In this document: piece by piece, positions 17,413 to 26,335 of the stretch
Numbering within the stretch: position 1 is the first letter of the stretch
Layout: each line of letters begins with the position of its first letter
From: an uncultured Acetatifactor sp.
GTDB lineage: Bacteria; Bacillota; Clostridia; Lachnospirales; Lachnospiraceae
Assembly (NCBI GenBank): GCA_947630715.1
Contig: CANRIP010000001.1
Location: 62,001 to 126,000, forward strand
DNA length: 64,000 nt
Direction: 5' to 3'
Notes under the pieces: model-generated
The model's input: only the letters and a program-made list of their open reading frames with translations
Told to the model about the DNA's origin: nothing
Databases searched by the model: none
Program-made: the position numbers and the translations under genes

Positions 17413-17458
17413 ACGGTCATAGGGCATAGAGTAGGAAAAAGCGTCCCGGGGAGGGAGC

Positions 17459-20050
17459 ATGAAAATAATCCGGCTCTGTGCTGATGTGATAACGCGAATA
17501 TGGGAGACTTACAACATGGAACTGATCAAAATGCAGATAGGCTGCCTGATCATGGTGGCGCTGATCGCTCTGCTGTATTTTTCCGCCAGAAGAAAGAAAG
17601 GGTATTTCCACACGCTGTTTTCTACGCTGCTCAGCGTGACGGCGGTTTTTCTCTGCGTCAATATGGGATCCGTGTTCCTTTTGGAAAACGCGGATAAAGT
17701 GCATCCCTTCCTGATCCGGGCGATTTTTTTCTTTTATTATGTGATCCTGGCGGTTCTGTCCTATGTGGCCTTTTTGTATGTGGTCAGCGTGGTCAAGGAA
17801 AATTACCAGGAGTCCCGGATCAAAGGATACCGGTGGTGCTATCCGGTGATTGTCGCCCTGATCAGCCTGTTGATTTTTCCCTTTCAGATCAGGCATAACT
17901 CCCATGGGAATTATGTCACCAGTCCCGCCGTCTATATAACCTATGCGGCTATTTTATATTATCTGGCCATCGTGTTTGGGCTGTTCATCCGCTACTGGTC
18001 TTTTGTCAACCGGAAAAAACGGCAGATTATTGTGGGAATGACGGTGGTGCTGGCATCCACGTTTTTGTCCCAGACCTTTTATCACATGGCGGGCATGACC
18101 GCTTTCGCGGTGTCGCTGATGGTAGTGGGGCTTTATCTGAGCGAGGAAAGCCCGGATGTCAAGCTGATTCAGGAGCTGCAGAAGGAAAAAGCCAGGGCGG
18201 ACGCCGCCAACAACGCGAAATCCCAGTTTCTGGCCAATATGTCCCATGAGATGAGAACCCCTATCAACGCCATTATCGGCATGAACGAGATGATTCTGCG
18301 GGAAACCGGCGAGGAAGAAATCAAGGAGCATGCGGTGGACATCAAAAACGCCGCCCAGATCCTCCACAGCCTGATCAATGACACTCTGGATCTGTCCAAG
18401 ATCGAATCCGGCAAGATGGAGATCGTGCCGGTGGAATATCATCTGAGCAGCCTGATCAACGATCTGGTGAATATGGCGTCCGTTCGGGCAAAGGCCAAGA
18501 ATCTCCAGCTAAACGTAACGGTGGATCCCCAGCTTCCCTCCGTATACTTTGGGGACGACGTGCGGATCCGGCAGGTGCTGACCAACATTTTGTCCAACGC
18601 GGTGAAATATACCAAGGAGGGATCCGTCTCCTTAAAGGCGGAGGCCAAAGAGGTGCAGGACGGGCTGGCGGTCATTCACTTTTCGGTCACCGACACGGGA
18701 GTGGGAATCAAACAGGAGGATATGCCAAAGCTGTACGCGGCTTTTGAGAGGATTGAAGAAGGAAGGCACCGGGCGGAGGAAGGCACCGGCCTGGGGATGA
18801 GCATTACCACCAAGCTGCTGGAGCTGATGGGGAGCAGGATCCAGGTGGAGAGCGAATACGGAAAGGGCTCCGTTTTTTCCTTCGATCTGGAGCAGAGGAT
18901 TATCAATCCCGCGCCCATCGGGGATTTTCATGAAAATATCCGCAAGATGGCCAGAGATTACCGGTATCGCGCCGCTTTTGTGGCGCCGGAGGCGAAGGTG
19001 CTGGTGGTGGACGACAATGAGATTAACCGCAAGGTGTTTACGGGCCTGCTCAAGCAGACCCGGGTACAGGTGGCCGAGGCCGCCAGCGGCAGGGACTGCC
19101 TGGATCTGGTTCGGAAACAGCATTTTGACCTGATCTTCCTGGATCACATGATGCCGGAGATGGACGGCATTGAAACCATGCGTCATATGAAGGAAATGCC
19201 GGAAAACGAAAATCTCAACAGGGATACGCCGGTGATCATCCTGACGGCCAACGCGATTACGGGAGTCCGGGAGGAATATCTGAAAATGGGGTTTGACGAG
19301 TATCTCTCCAAACCCATCGAGCCGGAAAAGCTGGAAAACATGATTCGGGATATGCTGCCGAAAAATTTGTTGCAGGAGGCTGCCCCTTTGGAGGATTCCA
19401 AGAAGGTTTCAGGGGAAACAAAGGCGGCGGATCCGGATCCAGCGCCCACGGGGGAGCCCCTGCCGCAGATCGAAGGGGTGGACTGGAACTACGCAGGGCT
19501 TCATCTGCCGGATGAGGAGATGATCCGGTCTGCCGCGGCGGATTTCCGGCGCAGGCTGGAGACGGAGGCGCAGTTGGTCGAGGATCTGGCGTCCAAAGTG
19601 GACTCGGAGGAAGGGCTGAAAAATTACCGGATCGAGGTGCATGCCCTGAAAAGCTCCGCGGCCATGCTGGGTATCATGCAGTTATCGGCGCTTTCCGCTT
19701 TGTCGGAGCGGGCGGCGATAGACGGAGACAGGGAAAAAATCGGCATTTTGACGCCCCTTGTGCTGGAGCAGATCGGAATTTACAGGGACCGGCTCGCCCC
19801 CTTTGCCGCCCCCCAGGCGCAGGAAAAGGAAATCACCGATCAGACCCAGATCGCAGCTTTAGCGGATATGTTAAAGACCGCCATGCAGCAGTTGGATTTT
19901 GACGGGGCGGATCAGGCGATGGCGTCCTTAAAGGAATACCGTTTCGAGGGGGAGGCCGGCGCTTTGGTGGAAAAGCTGGAGCAGGACGTGGCCAATCTGG
20001 ACGCGGACGCCGCCGTAGAAACGGCGGAAAAGCTGGAACGGCTGTTGTAA
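17459..20050 (+). CDS. Hybrid sensor histidine kinase with receiver and Hpt domains
   Basis: An 863-residue tripartite phosphorelay kinase. Residues ~20-235 contain about seven membrane helices and no large extracellular domain, suggesting sensing in or at the membrane. The HisKA domain has phospho-acceptor His263 (NMSHEMRTP). The ATPase domain has the N box ([10 protein letters not shown]) and G boxes (DTGVGI, GTGLGM), the receiver has phospho-Asp562 ([10 protein letters not shown]), and the C-terminal Hpt domain carries His728 ([12 protein letters not shown]). The ATG at 17459 is preceded by GGGGAGGG; a later ATG at 17516 is possible. It lies 57 nt before a receiver-only protein and directly after the antiporter operon, which may be a target; that link is only positional. 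Confidence 0.88.
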   Translation: MKIIRLCADVITRIWETYNMELIKMQIGCLIMVALIALLYFSARRKKGYFHTLFSTLLSVTAVFLCVNMGSVFLLENADKVHPFLIRAIFFFYYVILAVLSYVAFLYVVSVVKENYQESRIKGYRWCYPVIVALISLLIFPFQIRHNSHGNYVTSPAVYITYAAILYYLAIVFGLFIRYWSFVNRKKRQIIVGMTVVLASTFLSQTFYHMAGMTAFAVSLMVVGLYLSEESPDVKLIQELQKEKARADAANNAKSQFLANMSHEMRTPINAIIGMNEMILRETGEEEIKEHAVDIKNAAQILHSLINDTLDLSKIESGKMEIVPVEYHLSSLINDLVNMASVRAKAKNLQLNVTVDPQLPSVYFGDDVRIRQVLTNILSNAVKYTKEGSVSLKAEAKEVQDGLAVIHFSVTDTGVGIKQEDMPKLYAAFERIEEGRHRAEEGTGLGMSITTKLLELMGSRIQVESEYGKGSVFSFDLEQRIINPAPIGDFHENIRKMARDYRYRAAFVAPEAKVLVVDDNEINRKVFTGLLKQTRVQVAEAASGRDCLDLVRKQHFDLIFLDHMMPEMDGIETMRHMKEMPENENLNRDTPVIILTANAITGVREEYLKMGFDEYLSKPIEPEKLENMIRDMLPKNLLQEAAPLEDSKKVSGETKAADPDPAPTGEPLPQIEGVDWNYAGLHLPDEEMIRSAAADFRRRLETEAQLVEDLASKVDSEEGLKNYRIEVHALKSSAAMLGIMQLSALSALSERAAIDGDREKIGILTPLVLEQIGIYRDRLAPFAAPQAQEKEITDQTQIAALADMLKTAMQQLDFDGADQAMASLKEYRFEGEAGALVEKLEQDVANLDADAAVETAEKLERLL

Positions 20051-20107
20051 CGGCAAATCAGAGAGGACAGAAGAAACAACGCGGAAAGCGCGGGAAAGAG
20101 GTATTGT

Positions 20108-20869
20108 ATGAAAAAGATTTTATTGATCGGAAAATTCAATTCTCTTACGGAGGATACGAATTCTTTTTTGGGACAGTACTTCACCCTGCAACTGTGTTCG
20201 GAAAGCACCGATGCGATCAAGGGAATGCTTAAGATGTGCAGTCCGGATCTGGTGCTGATCAGCCTGGTAGGGCTGACGGAGGATTTTTCACAGATCTTTC
20301 AGGAGCTGGAGGCGCGTTATAAAAGGCTGCCGGTCATCACCTTTGGAACGGAGGGGGAGATGGCGCCGTTTCGGAATTTTTATAAAAACAGCCAGTTTCA
20401 GGCTTTCCGAAGGCCCATCAGCAATCCGGATCTGCTTTACGGAATCTGCAGACGGCTGAATCTGGACCCGGACGAGCTGGAACAGCAAAAGAGGGAGCGG
20501 GCGGGCAAAAACAAGAAACACATCCTATTGGTGGACGATGATCCCACCCTGCTCAGAAGCTTAAAGACTTTTCTTCAGGAGAAGTACAAGGTGTCCATCG
20601 CCGTTTCGGGGGCGCAGGCCATGCTTATTCTGGGAAAAGGGATTCCGGATCTGATTTTCCTGGATTACGAAATGCCGGTCTGCGACGGAAAACAGACCCT
20701 GCGGATGATACGGGAGATGGAGGAGACGAAAAACGTGCCTGTGGTGTTTTTGACCGGAGTCGCGGACAGACAGCATGTGGAGTCCATTCTGGAGTTAAAG
20801 CCGGCGGGGTATCTGTTAAAGCCTCCCGTGGCGTCCACCATTGTCCAGATGATTGAAAGCCTCACCTGA
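20108..20869 (+). CDS. Dual-receiver response regulator without output domain
   Basis: A 253-residue protein. Residues ~1-120 resemble a receiver fold but lack the acidic pocket and phospho-Asp, so this part is degenerate. Residues ~138-253 are an intact receiver with acidic pair DDD (LLVDDDPT), phospho-acceptor Asp186 (FLDYEMP), conserved Thr (FLTG) and Lys (LLKPP). There is no DNA-binding or enzymatic output domain, so it probably works by protein contact or as a phosphate shuttle with the adjacent hybrid kinase. RBS GAAAGAGG. Confidence 0.82.
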   Translation: MKKILLIGKFNSLTEDTNSFLGQYFTLQLCSESTDAIKGMLKMCSPDLVLISLVGLTEDFSQIFQELEARYKRLPVITFGTEGEMAPFRNFYKNSQFQAFRRPISNPDLLYGICRRLNLDPDELEQQKRERAGKNKKHILLVDDDPTLLRSLKTFLQEKYKVSIAVSGAQAMLILGKGIPDLIFLDYEMPVCDGKQTLRMIREMEETKNVPVVFLTGVADRQHVESILELKPAGYLLKPPVASTIVQMIESLT

Positions 20870-20909
20870 GAAGGCGGCCGGGGGGACATGGCGTATCAAA
20901 GAAAATCAA

Positions 20910-20945
20910 AAAGCCCCTGCGGGTTTCTCCCGCAGGGGTATTTGT
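20910..20945. terminator. Bidirectional terminator between regulator and transporter
   Basis: A perfect stem CCCCTGCGGG/CCCGCAGGGG with a short TTTCT loop. On the minus strand it is followed by CTTTTTGATTTT and on the plus strand by a looser T-rich stretch, so it can serve both convergent genes. Confidence 0.75.
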
Positions 20946-20990
20946 GGGTTTTCTTTTGGGATTTCCGGACGAAATCCGGCGCCCTTTCGG

Positions 20991-22301
20991 TTATTCCACG
21001 GTTTTATGCTTGTTGGCGTTTACCAGGAAGAAACTGGAGAGCGCCGCGATGATGTACAGAACCAGGGTCACATAAAGCACCGTCTGATAGCCTACGGGGT
21101 TAATCTGCTCCACAACCCCGTCGTGGGCGAAATCCTGCCACTGGCCAAAGTGGTTTACGATAAAGGTGGCAAGCTGATTTCCGGTCAGTCCCGCGATGGC
21201 CCAGGCGGAAAGGGTGATGCCGTGAATGGCGCTGATATTTTTCATTCCGTAATGGTCGGAGAGAAGCGTGGGTACGTTGCTGAACCCTCCGCCGTAGCCC
21301 GCGTTAACCACGAACAGCAGGATCAGCACCAGCACCATCAGGATCGGGGGCTTTCCGCCTCTGCTGATGCCCTGGGTCACAATCACAAGGCCGGTGGCCG
21401 CGATGGAGAGGATCAGCATAATCTTATAGATGGTGTTCCGGTCCTTAAAGGTGTCAGCCCATGCGGAGAAACCCAGACGTCCGCCGGCGTTGAATATGGC
21501 GGTGACGGAGGAAAGCACCCCTACGATACCCACCAGGCCGATACATTTGATAATCATTTTTTCCTGAGAGATCAACGCAAGCCCGCAGGTGATATTCAAG
21601 TAGAACATAATCCAGATGCCGATGAAGGTAACGGGCTTCTGCTTGATGACGTCGATCGCGCGGGCGCCCTTTTCCACGGAGGCGGGTTCATGCCAGCCGG
21701 CGGGCTTTGCCAGAAGGCGGTGCCCCACAAACATCATGATGAAGTAAACCACCGCCAGAATCAGGAACATCTTGTAGATGCCGCCTTCTCCCAGGGAATC
21801 CAGCATGGCCTGCATAATGGGGCTGGCAATGGCCTTCGCCGCGCCGAAACCGGCGACCGCAAGCCCGGTGGCCAGACCCTTGCGGTCCTCAAACCAGAGC
21901 ATCAGCGTCTTAACGGGGGAGAGATAACCGGTTCCAAGGCCGATTCCCATAATAAAGCCGTAACAGACGTAAATGCCGATCAGGGACAGCATGCTGCCCT
22001 TATGGGCGCCTCCGTACCAGATAAAGAAACCGGTGCCCGCCATACCGGCGGCGAAACAAATCGCGGCAATCAGCGAGGATTTGTGGATGTCCTTTTCCAC
22101 CACGTTTCCCAGGAATGCGGCCGACATGCCCAGGAAGAAAATCGCAAAGCTGAAGGCCCATTCGGCAGCGGCCTTGGAAAAGCCGATATAATCAGCGATT
22201 TCCTGGCTGAAAATAGACCAACAGTAAACGGTGCCGATGCTGCAGTGGAGCAGCAGCGCCGGAATCGCGGCACGGATCCATTTGTTTTGAATGTTTTTCA
22301 T
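20991..22301 (-). CDS. OFA-family (oxalate/formate antiporter-like) MFS transporter
   Basis: A 436-residue major facilitator protein with 12 predicted helices. The N-terminus has the OFA-type pattern AALLLHCSIGTVYCWSIF and the mid-region LGTGYLSPVKTLMLWF with the following DRKGLATG motif, all typical of this subfamily. The start at 22301 is chosen because AGGACAGGG precedes it; the longer upstream frame has no RBS. The OFA family includes oxalate/formate exchangers, but many members move other small carboxylates, so the substrate is not assigned. It is transcribed divergently from the leuA fusion gene. Confidence 0.8.
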   Translation of the reverse strand: MKNIQNKWIRAAIPALLLHCSIGTVYCWSIFSQEIADYIGFSKAAAEWAFSFAIFFLGMSAAFLGNVVEKDIHKSSLIAAICFAAGMAGTGFFIWYGGAHKGSMLSLIGIYVCYGFIMGIGLGTGYLSPVKTLMLWFEDRKGLATGLAVAGFGAAKAIASPIMQAMLDSLGEGGIYKMFLILAVVYFIMMFVGHRLLAKPAGWHEPASVEKGARAIDVIKQKPVTFIGIWIMFYLNITCGLALISQEKMIIKCIGLVGIVGVLSSVTAIFNAGGRLGFSAWADTFKDRNTIYKIMLILSIAATGLVIVTQGISRGGKPPILMVLVLILLFVVNAGYGGGFSNVPTLLSDHYGMKNISAIHGITLSAWAIAGLTGNQLATFIVNHFGQWQDFAHDGVVEQINPVGYQTVLYVTLVLYIIAALSSFFLVNANKHKTVE

Positions 22302-22694
22302 TGTTCCCTGTCCTTTCCTAAGTAAATCTGAATCAGCCGGTCTGCATACCGATCTCATCAATCGGTTCTGCGCGGCATATGACTCTACTGCTTTTACTCT
22401 ATAACCGGGAAGATTTCAAGGGTTTGAAGGGCAGAAAACATGGTTTTTCCCGAATGAGGGGAAAGGGAAACCGGCGGACATGTCATTAAAATTATCATAA
22501 TGAGTAAATAAATTTAATCAACTGAGAATGTCCGGAAAACCGTTGTAATGCGGAATTAAGAAGGCAAAATAGATAAATTACATCAATATAATAGTTAAAA
22601 ATAATCATTGTTACAGCCTGAAAAGTATGTTACCATAGTCCAATCAGCAACCACATTGCCGGCCAAGACGCGGAAACGGCGGAAAGAGGAAATC
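22302..22694. promoter_or_regulatory. Divergent intergenic region of the OFA transporter and leuA-AraC fusion
   Basis: This 393-bp gap has an AT-rich core (~22480-22600). A perfect TATAAT at 22587-22592 points toward leuA but has no good -35 element, which would fit an activator-dependent promoter. On the minus strand the transporter leader can form ACCGAT/ATCGGT. No leucine T-box consensus or leader peptide with Leu codons was seen. The gap is a candidate binding region for the fused AraC domain. Confidence 0.4.
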
Positions 22695-24773
22695 ATGAAT
22701 ACAGACGCGGGAAAAAACCACAAAAAGACAAAGGCTCCTATGGCCGCAAAGACGCAAGAGCAGACAGAGCTTTCCAGGGCGGACAGGATCAGCCGCAAAT
22801 ACGGCAAAACCTATCACATGCCGCCGGAGGTCACTTACGACTGGGTGAAAAAGGACTGCATCACCCGGCCTCCTATCTGGTGCAGCGTGGATCTGCGGGA
22901 TGGCAATCAGGCGCTTATCGATCCCATGAGCCTGGAAGAAAAGCTGGAATTTTTTCAGCTTTTGACCCAGATCGGGTTTAAGGAGATTGAGGTGGGGTTT
23001 CCCGCTTCTTCCGACACGGAATACAATTTTATCCGGGCGCTGATCGAGCGGAATATGATCCCGGAGGACGTGACCATCCAGGTGCTGACCCAGGCCAGAG
23101 AGCACATTATCCGCAAGACTTTCGACGCGGTGAAGGGAGCGCCCCACGCGGTGGTCCATCTGTACAATTCCACTTCCGTGGAGCAGCGGCAGCAGGTTTT
23201 TAAGAAAGACAAGGCGGCGATCAAAAAGCTGGCCGTGGACGGGGCGGAGCTGCTGCGCAGGCTGGCGCAGGAGACGGAAGGCCATTTTACCTTTGAGTAC
23301 AGCCCCGAGAGCTTTTCCCAGACGGAGGTGGATTATGCGCTGGAGGTGTGCAACGCGGTGCTGGACGTGTGGAAACCGGATCCGCAGCATAAGGCGATCA
23401 TCAATCTGCCCACCACGGTTCAGGTGGCGATGCCCCATGTATTTGCCTGTCAGGTGGAATACATGCACAAGCATTTAAAGTATCGGGACAGCGTGGTGCT
23501 GAGCGTACATCCTCACAATGACCGGGGCTGCGGCATCAGCGACGCGGAGTTCGGGGTGCTGGCGGGAGCGGACAGGGTGGAGGGAACCCTGTTCGGAAAC
23601 GGCGAGCGCACGGGAAACGTGGATCTGGTAACGCTGGCGTTAAACATGATGTGCCACGGCGTGGACAGCGGCCTGGACTTTTCCCATATTATGAAGATCC
23701 GGGAGGAATATGAGCGTTTTACCGGCATGAAGGTCCATGAGCGCACACCCTATGCGGGAGATTTGGTGTTTACCGCGTTTTCCGGCTCTCATCAGGACGC
23801 GATCAGCAAGGGAATGGCCTGGCTGAAAGAGGGAAAAAGCGGAGACCGGTGGGATGTGCCCTATCTTCCCATCGATCCTCAGGACGTGGGGAGAGAATAC
23901 GAGTCCGACGTCATCCGGATCAACAGCGTCTCCGGAAAGGGCGGCGTGGCGTTTGTCCTCAGGCAGCAGTTCGGCTTTTCCCTGCCGGCGGCCATGAAGG
24001 AGGAGGTAGGGTACCTTGTGAAAGGCGTTTCCGACAGACGCCATCAGGAGCTTGTGCCCGCTGAGATTTACGCTATTTTTGAAGAAAATTACATCAAGCC
24101 CCGCAGCGTCTTCAGTATCCCGGAGTGCCATTTCAAGCAGGAACGGGGGATTCAGGCGGAAGTCACCGTCCAGCAGGGAAGTGAAAAGAGAGTGATCCGC
24201 AATCAGGGCAACGGCCGTCTGGACGCGGTCAGCAACTGCCTGAAGGTCTTTTTTGGGATCAGCTATGAGCTGTCCGTATATGAGGAACATGCCATTTCAA
24301 AGGGCTCCAGCTCCAAGGCGGCCGCGTATGTGGGGATTGTGCAGGACGGCAGATTTTACTGGGGCGTAGGCGTGGATGAGGATATTATCAAGGCTTCCAT
24401 TGCCGCTCTGACATCTGCGGTAAACAAGCTGGCTGCGGAGCAGCACATCACCCAGGGCCGGGAGGAACGGATTGTGGAGATGATCAGCTTTATCCAAAAC
24501 GATTACAAGAACGTGACGCTGGAGAGTCTTTCCGAGGCCTTCCATCTGTCGAAACCCTATCTTTCCAAATACATCCGCGAGAAGGCCGGCGTCACCTTCC
24601 AGGAAGTGGTCAAAAAGGAAAGGATGAAAAAAGCCCGCTCCCTGTTAAAGCAGACGGATCTCACCGTGGAGTCCATCGCCGCGGAGGTGGGGTATGAAAA
24701 TGTGGAGCATTTTAACCGGCTGTTTAAGAAATGTTACGGAACCACGCCGGTTCAGTTCAGACGCCAGGGCTAG
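22695..24773 (+). CDS. leuA: 2-isopropylmalate synthase fused to an AraC-type DNA-binding domain
   Basis: A 692-residue protein. Residues ~55-340 are the HMGL-like catalytic barrel of 2-isopropylmalate synthase, which condenses acetyl-CoA with 2-oxoisovalerate as the first committed step of leucine synthesis. SVDLRDGNQ (Arg68/Asp69) and HPHNDRGC (His272/His274) carry the catalytic and metal ligands, in the longer LeuA subtype. Residues ~455-585 are the LeuA dimerisation/leucine-feedback domain. Residues ~590-692 are a complete AraC-family double HTH: LESLSEAFHLSKPYLSKYI, then VESIAAEVGYENVEHFNRLF and a terminal TTPVQFRR. The frame is continuous with no stop or slippery run at the junction. 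The ATG at 22695 is preceded by AGAGGAAA. It ends in a strong terminator with no other leu genes beside it. Confidence 0.92.
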   Translation: MNTDAGKNHKKTKAPMAAKTQEQTELSRADRISRKYGKTYHMPPEVTYDWVKKDCITRPPIWCSVDLRDGNQALIDPMSLEEKLEFFQLLTQIGFKEIEVGFPASSDTEYNFIRALIERNMIPEDVTIQVLTQAREHIIRKTFDAVKGAPHAVVHLYNSTSVEQRQQVFKKDKAAIKKLAVDGAELLRRLAQETEGHFTFEYSPESFSQTEVDYALEVCNAVLDVWKPDPQHKAIINLPTTVQVAMPHVFACQVEYMHKHLKYRDSVVLSVHPHNDRGCGISDAEFGVLAGADRVEGTLFGNGERTGNVDLVTLALNMMCHGVDSGLDFSHIMKIREEYERFTGMKVHERTPYAGDLVFTAFSGSHQDAISKGMAWLKEGKSGDRWDVPYLPIDPQDVGREYESDVIRINSVSGKGGVAFVLRQQFGFSLPAAMKEEVGYLVKGVSDRRHQELVPAEIYAIFEENYIKPRSVFSIPECHFKQERGIQAEVTVQQGSEKRVIRNQGNGRLDAVSNCLKVFFGISYELSVYEEHAISKGSSSKAAAYVGIVQDGRFYWGVGVDEDIIKASIAALTSAVNKLAAEQHITQGREERIVEMISFIQNDYKNVTLESLSEAFHLSKPYLSKYIREKAGVTFQEVVKKERMKKARSLLKQTDLTVESIAAEVGYENVEHFNRLFKKCYGTTPVQFRRQG

Positions 24774-24816
24774 ACGGCGGGGAAGGGAAGGAAACCGCAA
24801 AAGCCGCAGAGACGCA

Positions 24817-24862
24817 ACAAGAGACGGATCTGACAAAACACAAGAGACGGATATGATAAAAC
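24817..24862 (+). repeat. Two 23-bp tandem repeats after leuA
   Basis: Two adjacent copies of ACAAGAGACGGATNTGAYAA followed by AAC, differing at two positions, between the leuA fusion stop and its terminator. No function is evident. Confidence 0.6.
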
Positions 24863-24893
24863 CCCTGCCGGTGTAAACCGGCGGGGGTTTTGC
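24856..24893. terminator. Bidirectional terminator after leuA
   Basis: Stem AAAACCCCTGCCGGT/ACCGGCGGGGGTTTT with a 4-nt loop. It is followed by T on both strands and serves the convergent membrane protein gene as well. Confidence 0.85.
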
Positions 24894-24907
24894 TCAAGTT
24901 TGGTATT

Positions 24908-26020
24908 TTACTGGATGCTTGCCGGATTTTCAAAACCGGGTTCCACAGCCGTATGCTCCACGGTGTTATACCGCAAATCTAAGAACTGGGTGCGATTCTT
25001 GTTAAACAATTTCTTCAGCTCGTCGGTGTAGCCAACCACTACCCAGGGGAGGGTGGCGTTGATCTTTTTCAGAAATTCCTGGGTTGTGGCCTCGTTAGGC
25101 ATAGGCAGGGTGACGCTGTTTCTCGGATCGTCGGCGTAAATGAGAACGCTGTATGTGGTTCCGGTCTTAATGCCGTTGGTGCGGTGGGTGGTGGTAATCT
25201 GATAAGCCCACAGCATTTTGCTGTTGGAAAGGGCTCTGGGAGTAGCGCCGCTCATGTAATAGGTAAACAGTCTTCCCAGCCGTACATCTTTTCCTTTGTC
25301 GAAGGTAGCCGCCCGGTTGAAATCGGATTCCATGGTGGTTTCCGTACATCCGGCCGCGGCCATATCCGCTTTGATCTTGTTTAAGGAAGAACCGGTGGCG
25401 GCCCGGATCAGCCGTACGATGCCAAGCACCAGGAGCACCGCGCCCACAACGCAGATCAGACACGCGATACCGTCCGTACTGGCCTTGCTGGGGAAGACGT
25501 TTACATAATAAGGAATGCAGTATTCCTCAAACTCCTGGTCCGTCATTCCAAAACTCTCTTTCAGGTTCTGGATCTGCTCGTCGTCCATTTTCTTGATTTC
25601 ACCGTAAAGCGTCAGCGGCTCAGGATAGAAATCGCCGTTATTCGTATAGTAATCGGCAATTTCCTCCATTTCGTGGTAGTTGCTGGCGGGTACTTCGATT
25701 CCCATGATGGCGTAATCGATTTCCTCGCTTTCGCCGCCGGTAAAGAAAGCGTAATAATAGGCGGTGTTTTCCAGTTTCTGATGGGTATTCTCGTCATATT
25801 TGTACTCATACATGTAATACCCGAACGTCTGGGTCAGATCCACCTTCACTAACTGGTTGTGGATTTGGTCCGGGGTCAGTTCCTCGAAGGTCACATAACC
25901 GAAGACCGCGTAATACAGGCGCTTTCCAAAGAAAGCGAAGGCGGCGATCCCGGCGATGATAAAGATAACGGAAGACAGGATCACCCTTTTCAGTGCTTTT
26001 TTCTTCAGCGATTCAAACAT
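24908..26020 (-). CDS. Uncharacterised two-helix membrane protein
   Basis: A 370-residue protein of unrecognised family. It has one membrane helix at residues ~12-32, an extracytoplasmic domain of ~150 residues rich in Tyr and acidic residues, a second helix at ~190-212, and a cytoplasmic C-terminal half of ~155 residues that looks like a compact globular domain. The start at 26020 is set by AGGAGGAGAG immediately upstream; the much longer open frame further upstream runs antisense to pepF and is not coding. It has its own promoter divergent from pepF. Confidence 0.7.
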   Translation of the reverse strand: MFESLKKKALKRVILSSVIFIIAGIAAFAFFGKRLYYAVFGYVTFEELTPDQIHNQLVKVDLTQTFGYYMYEYKYDENTHQKLENTAYYYAFFTGGESEEIDYAIMGIEVPASNYHEMEEIADYYTNNGDFYPEPLTLYGEIKKMDDEQIQNLKESFGMTDQEFEEYCIPYYVNVFPSKASTDGIACLICVVGAVLLVLGIVRLIRAATGSSLNKIKADMAAAGCTETTMESDFNRAATFDKGKDVRLGRLFTYYMSGATPRALSNSKMLWAYQITTTHRTNGIKTGTTYSVLIYADDPRNSVTLPMPNEATTQEFLKKINATLPWVVVGYTDELKKLFNKNRTQFLDLRYNTVEHTAVEPGFENPASIQ

Positions 26021-26087
26021 ATCTCTCCTCCTCGTTTTTTGAGATGTTGATGATTCGTGGTCGGCCTGCTGCCGGCAGGCTGTTTTT

Positions 26088-26116
26088 ATTTTAATACGGG
26101 GAATGTGATGTTGCAA
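26088..26116 (-). promoter_or_regulatory. Promoter of the two-helix membrane protein
   Basis: On the minus strand TTGCAA (26116-26111) and TAAAAT (26093-26088) have a 17-bp spacer. A hairpin GCCTGC/GCAGGC lies in the leader just downstream. Confidence 0.65.
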
Positions 26117-26158
26117 GATGAAAAAAATATCTTTTTTATCACAGCAGATGCTTTTTGT

Positions 26159-26320
26159 GGTATAATGATTCTGCTGGTGCAGAATCTCTGCCGATGAAAT
26201 CGGCAGCCGCCGCATACGCGGCGCATATACCAGGCAGGCCACCGCTTGAAAAGGAAATGCCGCCTTGCGCGGCGCTCCCTTTTTTGCGCTGGTGGTATCA
26301 TGATTCTGTTTCCGCAGAAT
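26159..26320 (+). promoter_or_regulatory. Duplicated promoter/hairpin region upstream of pepF
   Basis: Two 27-bp copies (26159-26185 and 26294-26320; 22 of 27 positions identical) each contain an extended -10-like element, TGGTATAAT and TGGTATCAT, followed by the dyad ATTCTG..CAGAAT. Between them are a TGCCGA/TCGGCA hairpin, a GCCGC/GCGGC hairpin, and a second GCCGC/GCGGC hairpin followed by CTCCCTTTTTT that resembles a terminator. The RBS AGGAGGA of pepF directly follows copy 2. Confidence 0.5.
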
Positions 26321-26335
26321 AGGAGGACAATGACG

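Noticed and set aside
20853..22325. Plus-strand open frame opposite the OFA transporter
   Set aside because: The minus strand encodes a 12-helix transporter; the plus translation is His/Gln/Gly-rich with no recognisable features.
22500..22694. Leucine T-box riboswitch before leuA
   Set aside because: No T-box consensus, specifier stem or terminator/antiterminator pair could be seen in the leader.
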